17,365 nucleotides of DNA from an uncultured Lachnospiraceae bacterium (GCA_947628025.1 CANQYH010000031.1:1-17365); one strand, 5' to 3'; numbered from the stretch's first letter, positions 1-5,805 are shown. A program made the numbers and translations. Notes: a model not told the origin generated them from the letters alone.

Positions 1-36
1 CTGATTACCATCCATGGTTTTCATTTTTCTTGCCAT
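1..36 (-). CDS. nifJ: Pyruvate:ferredoxin (flavodoxin) oxidoreductase, N-terminal 12 codons only
   Basis: Only the first 12 codons are inside the window, reading MARKMKTMDGNQ. From memory this opening matches clostridial pyruvate:ferredoxin oxidoreductases, which begin with a similar Met-Lys-Thr-Met-Asp-Gly-Asn stretch. The start is well set: AGGAGG lies at 45-50 on the minus strand, eight bases before the ATG. The family converts pyruvate and CoA to acetyl-CoA and CO2, reducing ferredoxin in the cytoplasm, and is central to anaerobic fermentation. A good promoter and a leader stem-loop precede it, so it starts its own transcript after the terminator of the VanW-family gene. The identification rests on 12 residues, so the remaining gene to the left must confirm it. 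Confidence 0.72.
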   Translation of the reverse strand, partial: MARKMKTMDGNQ

Positions 37-75
37 TTGATTTTCCTCCTACTAATGTGAATATAGCCCAGTGAA

Positions 76-105
76 GCGCGTGGCTGAAAAAAGGGGGACA
101 CGCGC
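76..105 (-). other. Stem-loop in the leader of the pyruvate:ferredoxin oxidoreductase gene
   Basis: On the minus strand GCGCGTG (99-105) pairs perfectly with CACGCGC (76-82) around a 16-base pyrimidine-rich loop. It lies about 26 bases before the ribosome binding site and inside the predicted transcript. It is not followed by a T-run, so it is not a normal terminator. A role in mRNA stability or regulation is possible but unproven. Confidence 0.45.
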
Positions 106-117
106 CGACCTTTCTAC

Positions 118-146
118 ATTATAGCAATCTTTTTAAATTTTGAAAA
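118..146 (-). promoter_or_regulatory. Probable sigma-A promoter of the pyruvate:ferredoxin oxidoreductase gene
   Basis: On the minus strand a perfect TATAAT at 118-123 is preceded by TG and one base (extended -10). A weaker -35, TTTTCA, lies at 141-146 with 17-base spacing. The surroundings are AT-rich in an otherwise GC-rich window. Transcription would start near position 111, giving a leader of about 75 bases. Confidence 0.62.
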
Positions 147-227
147 GGACAAAACCAAAGATTTTACGTATAAATTTATGAACAATCTATAAAAAAACCA
201 AACGCGGGAACGCCGGTATGACTTTTT

Positions 228-275
228 ACAATAAAAAGAAAGATATGGCCGGCATAAAACCGGGCCATATCTTTC
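228..275 (-). terminator. Rho-independent terminator after the VanW-family gene
   Basis: A 13-bp perfect stem (263-275 with 238-250, GGCCATATCTTTC type) with a 12-base loop starts about 32 bases past the stop codon. In the minus direction it is followed by a T-rich tract (TTTTTATTG). It separates this gene from the oxidoreductase gene downstream. Confidence 0.85.
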
Positions 276-307
276 GCTGTTCTGATCTTCTCTGTCCGCC
301 CGCCGCG

Positions 308-2206
308 TCAGGTTCCCGGCGGCGGGGGTACTACCATGTCGTCGGACGGCGACGGACCGTTCCATCCGGACGGGCCCTCGCCGCTCTCGATGGGAGGCGG
401 CTCCACGCCCTCTCCCGGCCATGACGGGGCCGGCTGCGTAACCGGCGCCTCCGTTACCGGCGGCATGACCGGCGCTTCCGTTTCCGACGGCTGGGTGACC
501 GGCGCTTCCGTCATGGGCGGCGGCGCAACCGCCTCTTGGGTTTCAGGCTCCGCCTGCGGGACCGTCTCCGCAGGCTGCGTCTGCGGTTCCGCCAAAGATG
601 CGGAGGAAGTTTCCTGCGGCTGCGTCTCCGGAACCGTTTCCGGCGCCGTAGTTTCCTCTACGCTGGGCGCGATCACGACACCCGAGGTGTTCCTCCTGAT
701 CACTGCGGCGTGTCCTTTATACGTGGACGTATGGTCGACTTCTTCGCTGATGACCACGCCGTCTTTCTTTACGATCAGCTTCGTCTCCCACTTGCTGCCG
801 TAGGACGGCTGCGTCACCACGATCTCCTCGTCCAGCTGCAGGGTCTGATCTTCTTCATATTTAGGTTCCGGCGGGTCGACGTCGGCAACCTTTTTTGACT
901 CCAGCGTATAGGTTACGCCCTCTTCCAGGATCGGTATCCCGTAGATCGAAACCGTAACGACCCGGTCTTTATAAGTCGCCCGGATGCCGATCGCGGTCTT
1001 GCTGTTGTTGACAAAACAGAAATCCGGCGCTCCCCAGCTGACCGTCGCGTCCTGCCCCGGCGTCACATAGCTGGGCTCAAACGTATGGGAACGTCTCGAC
1101 GTAACCTCCAGTCCGCAGACCGCCACCGCATTATACAGGGTGCTGGACACCTGGCAGATGCCGCCGCCGATCTCCTGCACGACCTCGCCGTTATTGTAGG
1201 CGGCGGCGCTCTTAAAGCCCCGCTCCTCGGTCCTCTGCCCTACCGTCGCGTTGAAAGAGAACTCTTCTCCGGGCTTCAGGATCACGCCGTTGACCGCCTC
1301 GGCCGCCAGCTGCACGTTCGTGTTCCGGTTGGAATTGGCCGTCGTATTCGTAACGTATTTGGAAATTTCTTTATAAAGGTTCTTCGCGGCGGACTGACTG
1401 ATCTCCGGTTCCACCGCGTTCGTTTTCACCTGGATCTGCGCGTCGAAATCTTTCGACGCCAATGCCGACCGGATATCCTCCGCCAGCTTCTCTTCATCGA
1501 TCGCCAGGCCTTCCTCGCCGGACCCGAATACAAACGTATCGCTGGCGGCGTCGTAGGATACGATCTCGCCGTTCTTCGCGGCCTTGTTCCAGCGCTTCCG
1601 CATCGTTTCGATCTGGGCCCCGATCTCCGTATCCAGTCCCGAGGTATCCAGCTGATAGTTTTCTTTCGGTTTTCCCCGGTAGATCTCATCCAAAAGGGTC
1701 TCGATCCTGCCTGCCATCAAATCGCTGATCTCATAAACGTCGCCGTTATAAACGGCTTTCATGCCCCACGGATACTTCTGCTGGATCTTCTTGCGGGCTT
1801 CCTCCCTCGAAAGCCCCGTGATCTCCAGATCGTCGATCCGGACTGTCTGCTGAAGCTCCGTCTCCGGCGGCGTGGTCTCCGCCGCTTTCGTCGTTTCGGA
1901 CGCAGCCGCTTTGGTCTCGTGGCCCGACCCCGAATTCTGCGTCATGCCGAACGCCGCCAGAGCGATCAGCAGGATCAGGATCACCCCGAGGATCGCGATC
2001 AGCCGGTAATCCGGAGACTGTTTTCTCCGCCTGCTGTTATAGCTTCTGTAGGAAGAAGAGCCGCCGTAACCGCCGCTGCGTCCGCGGCTCCCCGTACTTC
2101 TGCTCCCGCTGCTTTTCCTGCTGCCGGAGCTTGTCCTGCCCCGGCTCTGCGCATAGCTTGCGCGTCCGTAAGCCGTGCTTCCCCCTGATCGAACTGTCGT
2201 GTTCAT
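308..2206 (-). CDS. VanW-family membrane-anchored cell-wall protein with YoaR-like and G5-like domains
   Basis: Membrane-anchored extracellular protein of 632 residues from the chosen ATG. Visible order: a strongly basic Ser/Arg/Gly-rich cytoplasmic tail (about 1-65); one membrane helix (about 67-88, IAILGVILILLIALAAFG); a Thr/Glu linker; a YoaR-like putative peptidoglycan-binding region (about 120-270); a VanW domain (about 305-425) with the hallmark EIGGGICQVSSTLYNA; a G5-like domain (about 430-505); and a Pro/Thr/Glu-rich tail with repeated TEAPVTQP units. VanW proteins occur in glycopeptide-resistance clusters and widely in Clostridia, but their activity is not established. The start is uncertain: MNTT at 2206 has GGGTGGG just upstream, while ATG at 2218 or TTG at 2242 are in-frame alternatives without good ribosome sites. 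The gene stands alone, with its own terminator. Confidence 0.88.
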   Translation of the reverse strand: MNTTVRSGGSTAYGRASYAQSRGRTSSGSRKSSGSRSTGSRGRSGGYGGSSSYRSYNSRRRKQSPDYRLIAILGVILILLIALAAFGMTQNSGSGHETKAAASETTKAAETTPPETELQQTVRIDDLEITGLSREEARKKIQQKYPWGMKAVYNGDVYEISDLMAGRIETLLDEIYRGKPKENYQLDTSGLDTEIGAQIETMRKRWNKAAKNGEIVSYDAASDTFVFGSGEEGLAIDEEKLAEDIRSALASKDFDAQIQVKTNAVEPEISQSAAKNLYKEISKYVTNTTANSNRNTNVQLAAEAVNGVILKPGEEFSFNATVGQRTEERGFKSAAAYNNGEVVQEIGGGICQVSSTLYNAVAVCGLEVTSRRSHTFEPSYVTPGQDATVSWGAPDFCFVNNSKTAIGIRATYKDRVVTVSIYGIPILEEGVTYTLESKKVADVDPPEPKYEEDQTLQLDEEIVVTQPSYGSKWETKLIVKKDGVVISEEVDHTSTYKGHAAVIRRNTSGVVIAPSVEETTAPETVPETQPQETSSASLAEPQTQPAETVPQAEPETQEAVAPPPMTEAPVTQPSETEAPVMPPVTEAPVTQPAPSWPGEGVEPPPIESGEGPSGWNGPSPSDDMVVPPPPGT

Positions 2207-2255
2207 CTGCCCACCCATTTCACAAATCAATTTCAGCCGCAATGAAAATCCGGCA

Positions 2256-2283
2256 CATATAACAATATAACATACTTTAACAA
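2256..2283 (-). promoter_or_regulatory. Possible promoter of the VanW-family gene
   Basis: On the minus strand TTGTTA (2278-2283) and TATATG (2256-2261) are separated by 16 bases in an AT-rich stretch about 50 bases before the chosen start codon. Both hexamers are imperfect and other AT-rich hexamers overlap, so this is tentative. Confidence 0.33.
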
Positions 2284-2568
2284 AAAAGGAATCTCTTTTT
2301 TCTTCTTTTTCTTTTCGAATTTCTTATGATTTCTTAACGTGTTAATACCCTGTTACAAATGTTGCTTTTTCTTGTACCCCACGCGGTTTTTATGTTGGAA
2401 AATGTCATAATATCCTATTGTAACCTGTAACCTTTTTATGTGTCATCCCTGCGTTTTCCATTCCGGTCTCGGAAATATCCTTCCCGCGTCAGGCCCGCGC
2501 AGGCCGGTTCCCGGCAAAACAAACGCAAAACCGCCGCGCAGGCAGAAAAATTTCGGGAATTCCGGAAA

Positions 2569-2595
2569 CACTGGCAAGCCGCCTTACATATGATG
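2569..2595 (+). promoter_or_regulatory. Possible sporulation-type promoter of the Cys-rich gene
   Basis: CATATGATG at 2587-2595 resembles the -10 of sigma-K/sigma-E promoters (CATAnnnTA type, one mismatch), with AC 17 bases upstream where a sigma-K -35 would lie. It sits 40 bases before the start codon. The same nine bases occur before the 52-residue gene at a similar distance. No convincing sigma-A promoter was found here. This is inference from motif resemblance. Confidence 0.35.
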
Positions 2596-2626
2596 GAGTG
2601 TAAACAGAATTCCTGGAGGAAACAAC

Positions 2627-2848
2627 ATGAGTGATTTAGCGGCAACAAACTGTGGTTGCGGGTGTGACTGTACGACGGGAGGAAACGGCGGCTGCAATAT
2701 TATTTTCCTGATCCTGCTGCTGTGCTGCTGCGGCAATGGGAACGGCGGCGCGAACATAGGCGGCGGCAGCTGCGGATGCGGATGCGATCTGATCTGGATC
2801 ATTCTGCTGCTGTGCTGCTGCGGCAACGGAAACGGCTTCTGCTGCTAA
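2627..2848 (+). CDS. Small Cys/Gly-rich protein with duplicated hydrophobic segments
   Basis: A 73-residue protein with 15 cysteines and many glycines. It contains two copies of one unit: a CGCGCD motif, then a short hydrophobic stretch (IIFLILLLCCCGNGNG near 24-39, IWIILLLCCCGNGNG near 56-70). The start is firm: GGAGGA lies 6-7 bases before the ATG. From memory, similar small clostridial proteins are sometimes labelled 'chorion class high-cysteine HCB protein 13', a label that says nothing about function. Paired hydrophobic segments capped by CCCG suggest membrane association or a cross-linked coat or surface layer. The sporulation-like promoter element upstream would fit a spore-associated role, but that is inference. 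It is followed by a GC-rich stem-loop. Confidence 0.8.
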   Translation: MSDLAATNCGCGCDCTTGGNGGCNIIFLILLLCCCGNGNGGANIGGGSCGCGCDLIWIILLLCCCGNGNGFCC

Positions 2849-2862
2849 GCATTTCCGGACCA

Positions 2863-2890
2863 ATGGCCGCCGGCTGACCCCGGCGGTCAT
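2863..2890 (+). terminator. Stem-loop after the Cys-rich gene, possible terminator
   Basis: ATGGCCGCCGG (2863-2873) pairs with CCGGCGGTCAT (2880-2890), giving 11 bp with one G-T pair and a six-base loop, 15 bases past the stop codon. The following sequence is only mildly T-rich (TCCTCTGT), so termination efficiency is uncertain. Confidence 0.5.
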
Positions 2891-2902
2891 TCCTCTGTAT
2901 CG

Positions 2903-3170
2903 CGCCGGCGCTTTCAAAGAACGCAGGCGGCGCTCCCCGGAGATCGCTCCGGCGCTTTCAAAAAACCGGCCGCGCTCCCCGAAGACCGCGCTGGCGCTTT
3001 CAAAAAACCGGCCGCGCTCCCCGGAAATCGCACTGGCGCTTTCAAGGAACCGGCCGCGCTCCCCGGAGATCGCTCCGGCGCCTCCAAAAAACCGGCCGCG
3101 CTCCCCGGAGATTGCTCCGGCGCTTTCAACTTTCAAGGAACCGGCCGCGCCCTTTGGAGACCGCGCCGGC
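2903..3170. repeat. 42-bp tandem repeat array, six to seven imperfect copies
   Basis: The anchor CGCTCCCC/CGCTCCCCGG recurs at 2931, 2973, 3015, 3057 and 3099, exactly 42 bases apart. A sixth, degenerate anchor at 3148 is displaced by seven bases because CTTTCAA is duplicated. A partial copy opens the array. Each unit holds GGCGCTTTCAA, then A6 or AAGGAA, then CCGGCCGCGCTCCCCGG. Copies with CCGGAG-ATCG-CTCCGG or CCGGAG-ATTG-CTCCGG form perfect 6-bp hairpins. Several frames stay open through it because 42 is a multiple of three, but none has a convincing start, so I treat it as non-coding. It lies between the convergent Cys-rich (+) and 52-residue (-) genes. Confidence 0.9.
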
Positions 3171-3224
3171 CTATGGGAGAAAAGGCCGTCACAGCCGATC
3201 CTCCGCATATCCGGCCCGGCTCGG

Positions 3225-3383
3225 TCAGCCGCGTTTCCCGGCGCTTTTTACATCCTGCCGCCGGACGGCGCGGCTCCCCTGCAGCGGATTTTCCCGCCCG
3301 CTCCTCCTCTCTTTCTGAAGTTCCATACATTCCTCATCGATCTCGTAAACGGCGTTTCCATCTATGATCAGGCGGCTCTTCAT
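3225..3383 (-). CDS. Conserved-looking small protein, 52 residues, function unknown
   Basis: This 52-residue frame begins MKSRLIIDGNAVYEIDEECM and continues with a basic, Arg/Lys-rich tail. The start is supported by GGGAGGG four bases before the ATG on the minus strand. The N-terminal half looks like a structured strand-turn-helix and, from memory, resembles short unnamed Lachnospiraceae proteins. The tail looks disordered and could bind nucleic acid. The same frame is open upstream across the opposite-strand gene, but the codons there have no sensible start, so I place the start at 3383. It is divergent from the 185-residue gene, sharing a 99-base region with an inverted repeat. No clear T-run terminator follows; the 42-bp repeat array lies downstream. 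Confidence 0.66.
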   Translation of the reverse strand: MKSRLIIDGNAVYEIDEECMELQKERRSGRENPLQGSRAVRRQDVKSAGKRG

Positions 3384-3412
3384 AATTCCCTCCCGCGTTT
3401 TTTCTATATCTA

Positions 3413-3455
3413 CATCATATGCGGGAATGTTTGACATGTTCCCCCGCATATACTG
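3413..3455. promoter_or_regulatory. Shared divergent control region with inverted repeat and paired CATATNNTG elements
   Basis: ATATGCGGGAA (3417-3427) faces TTCCCCCGCATAT (3439-3451), an inverted repeat with a two-base insertion in one arm. Each arm carries GCATAT. On the minus strand this gives CATATGATG (3413-3421), 38 bases before the 52-residue gene, with AC 16 bases upstream. On the plus strand it gives CATATACTG (3447-3455), 36 bases before the 185-residue gene. Both resemble sigma-K-like -10 elements. A TTGACA at 3431-3436 sits between the arms but has no properly spaced -10. The pair could be divergent promoters or an operator. Confidence 0.4.
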
Positions 3456-3482
3456 ACCAAAAAGATGAAAATGAGGGCAGAC

Positions 3483-4040
3483 ATGAGCGAAGAACCCACC
3501 ATGAAGCTGACGGACTTCGATTATCTCACCGGCGATCATCACCTGCAAATGATGAAAGCCGCGCTTCCCTATGTCAATATACCCGAACAGCGTTTTCTTT
3601 CTATCCTGGTCAAATGTCAGGAACTGCGCAGGACCATTTCCCTGTTCGACGATGAAGAGGCGGCCGCCGTAGGCATCTGTTCCCTGGATCAGAACGCGCC
3701 CCGTTCTCCCCTGGATATGATGAACGCCGTCAAACCCTACGCCAATTCCCAGGAACAGGATTTCATCGACGTGATCTGCAATTTCCTGCAGGGCTGGCGG
3801 ATCGGGAACCAGTACCGCCAGGAACTCCGGATGCAGGAAGCCGCCAGGGCAGAAAACACAGAGGCGGAGGATCCGCCGCCGAAAGAGCTTTCGGAGGAAT
3901 ACACGGGTCCGGAAAGTTCCTCCCGCGAAACAGGCGGGAAACCGACTCTGGAACAGATCAAAAGCCTCCTGCCGCCCGACCAGCAGGTACGCTTCGAGAC
4001 CGCCTCCCTGCTGATGCAGGCCATGCGCCAGATGGCCTAG
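3483..4040 (+). CDS. Uncharacterised protein with internally repeated helical motif
   Basis: A 185-residue, probably cytoplasmic protein of unknown function: no signal peptide or membrane helix. It contains a duplicated segment. LQMMKAALPYVNIPEQRF (about 21-38) aligns with LDMMNAVKPYANSQEQDF (about 77-94), sharing MM-A--PY-N--EQ-F. A third, weaker copy lies at the C-terminus (LEQIKSLLPPDQQVRF, about 156-171). An acidic, low-complexity linker (about 118-150) separates copies two and three. I chose ATG 3483 because GAGGG lies five bases before it; in-frame ATGs at 3465 and 3471 lack this. The 98-residue gene follows after 101 bases and is probably co-transcribed. From memory, similar motif proteins occur in Lachnospiraceae without assigned function. 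Confidence 0.75.
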   Translation: MSEEPTMKLTDFDYLTGDHHLQMMKAALPYVNIPEQRFLSILVKCQELRRTISLFDDEEAAAVGICSLDQNAPRSPLDMMNAVKPYANSQEQDFIDVICNFLQGWRIGNQYRQELRMQEAARAENTEAEDPPPKELSEEYTGPESSSRETGGKPTLEQIKSLLPPDQQVRFETASLLMQAMRQMA

Positions 4041-4141
4041 CGCCGTTTCGGCAAAAATGGCGCCGGGCCAAATCAAGGCTCAACTTTCAAAAAAAGTATG
4101 CCCACTTCGGCCGGAATTATCTTTCAGAAAGGAAACTTTTC

Positions 4142-4438
4142 ATGAACCATAACTGGAACGAGGATCCCAGGATCCGGACCATGAACCCGGAGAAGATACA
4201 GTTTCTTTCGGAACTGACCGGGCAGATCCGAAAAACGCCTAAAAACCAAATGATGAACCGTTTCCTGTCCATGACTCTGGAGGCCCAGAAACGCGGCGTC
4301 TCCTTTTCCGACCAGGAAACGGAACTGCTGGCGGAGATCCTGATCGACTATATGGATCCCGCCGACCGGGGAAAAATAGATCTGCTGCGGATGCTGTCCA
4401 GGAAAATAGCCGGTCAGACGCAGAAAGAACGCCGGTGA
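4142..4438 (+). CDS. Uncharacterised small helical protein
   Basis: A 98-residue soluble, highly charged and probably all-helical protein, with no signal peptide or membrane segment. It opens MNHNWNEDPRIRTMNPEKIQ; a motif block near 48-64 (MTLEAQKRGVSFSDQET) and a C-terminal helix with RMLSRKIAG follow. AAAGGAAA lies about seven bases before the ATG. It follows the 185-residue repeat protein in the same direction, with no terminator that I can see in the 101-base gap, so the two are probably one unit. The paired order suggests they act together, perhaps as partners, but nothing shows how. I do not recognise a named family. Its transcript meets the strong hairpin at 4450-4493 from the opposite side. 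Confidence 0.72.
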   Translation: MNHNWNEDPRIRTMNPEKIQFLSELTGQIRKTPKNQMMNRFLSMTLEAQKRGVSFSDQETELLAEILIDYMDPADRGKIDLLRMLSRKIAGQTQKERR

Positions 4439-4442
4439 CCGA

Positions 4443-4497
4443 TCAAAAAACACGGGGCCGCAGGTCCGTCCGGATCCTGCAGAAGCCCCGTGTCTGT
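4443..4497 (-). terminator. Strong terminator after the M60/cohesin-like operon, possibly bidirectional
   Basis: ACACGGGGC (4450-4458) pairs with GCCCCGTGT (4485-4493), with an inner GCAGG/CCTGC stem. In the minus direction it runs into six T's (4445-4450), about 20 bases past the stop of the cohesin-like gene. In the plus direction it follows the 98-residue gene by 11 bases but has only TCTGTCTG after the stem, so it should act mainly leftward. Confidence 0.87.
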
Positions 4498-4512
4498 CTG
4501 ATCAAATGTTTG

Positions 4513-5805
4513 CTATGGAACCATCAGCGGTTCGATCACAACCGTCCCGGCCGCCTGTCCCGCCGTCTTTCTCGCGCCGCTCGCGTCCACCTCGAAACCG
4601 TCCGGCGTCGTCTCATTGGCGTACATGGCCCCGTAAGGACGCTGGCCAGCCGTAGACATCTCCCACTGCCCGCTCTGGGCGTTCCAGACCTGTCTCGGCG
4701 TGGGAGCGGTCGGATTCAGATAATACTGGAGACCGCCGACAGTCTGCCAGCCGGTCAGCATGGCTCCGTTTGCCGCCAGATAATACCAGTAACCGCCGTC
4801 CCAGAGCCAGCCGGTCAGCATAGTCCCCGTCTCCGGCCGGAGATAATACCATATGTTCTGATCCAGAATCCACCCGGTCGCCATCGCACCGCTGGCCGTC
4901 AGGTAATACCAGGAATTCTGATCCCAGCACCAGCCGGTGTTCATGATTCCGTCGGCGCCGATATGGTACCATAAACCGCCTTTGTAGATCCAGGTATTTT
5001 TCGCGTAAATTCCCGTAGGAAGCTTAAACCTCCAAAGCGTATTTTCCTGCACCCAGGATCCCTGGGTCTCGACCGCTTCTTTCTGCGGGAGCAGATAAAC
5101 GGCCGTGCCGGACGCAGTGTCCCTGGGCACATTGCTCGAACGTGTTACGCGGCTCCCGCCGCCTCCGGAACTGCTCGGACGGCTGCCGGAACTGCTCGAA
5201 CTACCGCCGGAACTGCTCGAACTACCGCCGGAACTGCCGGATTGGCTGCCGGAATTCCCCGGCGAGGGATCTTTTTCCGCTTCGGCGCTTCCGGTCATCC
5301 CGAACGTGCTTCCATGGACCGACACGATGTCATAGAGTTCTCCGTCGGCAGCCAGGCTGGCGCGTTCCACCATAACCTGTATCTCCTGGGGAGAGGTTAC
5401 CGTCAGGGTCCCCAGCTTCTGCTCTTTGCCGATCTCCAGCAGGCCCTGTGTGTCCGCCGCTATGATGGTCAGCATCCCGCTCATGGGGTCATAGACAAAA
5501 TCCTGCACGGCCGCTTCCCGCCAGGCGCTGTCAAACTCGAACTTCACCTCTTCGGCGCCGATCGGTTCTTCCGCGGAGACCGTAACCTGCATCTGCAGGG
5601 CTGAAATATCTCCGATATTCTCCCGGGTCGCCAGTTCCAGGGACAGGACCGCCTGCCCTTTCCGGGAACCGCTCTGCCAGGAAGCCGCTCCGTTGACGGA
5701 TTTCACCTCCGCTTCCGGTTCGGCGGCCCTGGCCCCGATCGCCTTTCCGCATAACAGCGGTATACATACCAGCATCAGATAAACGGCGCATAATTTCTTA
5801 TTCAC
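4513..5805 (-). CDS. Secreted surface protein: cohesin-like domain, Ser/Gly linker, choline-binding-type wall repeats
   Basis: A 430-residue protein. It has a signal peptide (about 1-27, cleavage near ARA-AEP). A beta-rich domain (about 45-165) with ISALQMQVTVS, VKFEFDSAW and KLGTLTV strands resembles the cohesin/carbohydrate-binding fold. A Gly/Ser linker (about 184-218) follows, then at least four aromatic repeats (about 275-365) of the TGW-WYYL-GAM type, as in choline-binding/CW-binding modules. These should hold it to wall polymers; no sortase motif is present. The GTG start is firm: GGAGGTGG lies six bases upstream, and GTGA overlaps the stop of the M60 gene by four bases, so translation is coupled. 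It may act as a wall anchor for the dockerin-bearing peptidase. The wall repeats are secure; the cohesin call is tentative. Confidence 0.85.
   Translation of the reverse strand: MNKKLCAVYLMLVCIPLLCGKAIGARAAEPEAEVKSVNGAASWQSGSRKGQAVLSLELATRENIGDISALQMQVTVSAEEPIGAEEVKFEFDSAWREAAVQDFVYDPMSGMLTIIAADTQGLLEIGKEQKLGTLTVTSPQEIQVMVERASLAADGELYDIVSVHGSTFGMTGSAEAEKDPSPGNSGSQSGSSGGSSSSSGGSSSSSGSRPSSSGGGGSRVTRSSNVPRDTASGTAVYLLPQKEAVETQGSWVQENTLWRFKLPTGIYAKNTWIYKGGLWYHIGADGIMNTGWCWDQNSWYYLTASGAMATGWILDQNIWYYLRPETGTMLTGWLWDGGYWYYLAANGAMLTGWQTVGGLQYYLNPTAPTPRQVWNAQSGQWEMSTAGQRPYGAMYANETTPDGFEVDASGARKTAGQAAGTVVIEPLMVP
5167..5237. repeat. 21-bp tandem repeat inside the Ser/Gly linker
   Basis: Two identical 21-base units (5188-5208, 5209-5229) are flanked by a degenerate unit (5167-5187) and a partial one. 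They encode the Gly-Gly-Ser5-type linker of the cohesin-like protein. Unit length is a multiple of three, so copy changes would alter linker length without breaking the frame. Confidence 0.8.

Larger units (their letters stand above)
2219..2626. other. Divergent intergenic region
   Basis: About 400 bases between the leftward VanW-family gene and the rightward Cys-rich gene. The first 220 bases are markedly AT-rich for this genome and hold the tentative VanW promoter, the palindrome TTAACGTGTTAA (2334-2345), and two close TAACCTGTAACC-type repeats near 2420-2432. From about 2450 composition returns to GC-rich, with no convincing open frame. The last 40 bases hold the predicted CATATGATG promoter element of the Cys-rich gene. 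No RNA gene was recognised. Confidence 0.5.

Noticed and set aside
50..76. Leader hairpin sequestering the ribosome site of the oxidoreductase gene
   Set aside because: The loop reads CCCCCTTTTTT, whose order does not pair antiparallel with AGGAGGAAAA, so direct masking is not supported.
1085..2188. A 367-codon plus-strand frame opposite the VanW-family gene
   Set aside because: Arg/Leu-rich antisense translation with no recognisable domain; the minus strand encodes a clear VanW/G5 protein.
2334..2345. Palindrome TTAACGTGTTAA as a regulator site (for example a Rex-like operator)
   Set aside because: It lacks the spacing of a Rex site, a single 12-base palindrome is expected by chance in AT-rich DNA, and it is not placed clearly over either promoter.
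2903..3170. CRISPR array
   Set aside because: The copies are directly adjacent with no unique spacers and differ from each other by substitutions, so this is a tandem minisatellite.
2636..3208. A minus-strand frame with a 14-residue repeat (GERGRFFESAGAIS type) through the tandem array
   Set aside because: Tandem repeats of 42 bases stay open in several frames by arithmetic. No start has a good ribosome site, the frame runs antisense through the Cys-rich gene, and composition is that of translated non-coding repeats.
4041..4141. Terminator or separate promoter between the 185- and 98-residue genes
   Set aside because: Only short imperfect GC palindromes (for example GCCG-TTT-CGGC) without a following T-run, and no -35/-10 pair, were seen.
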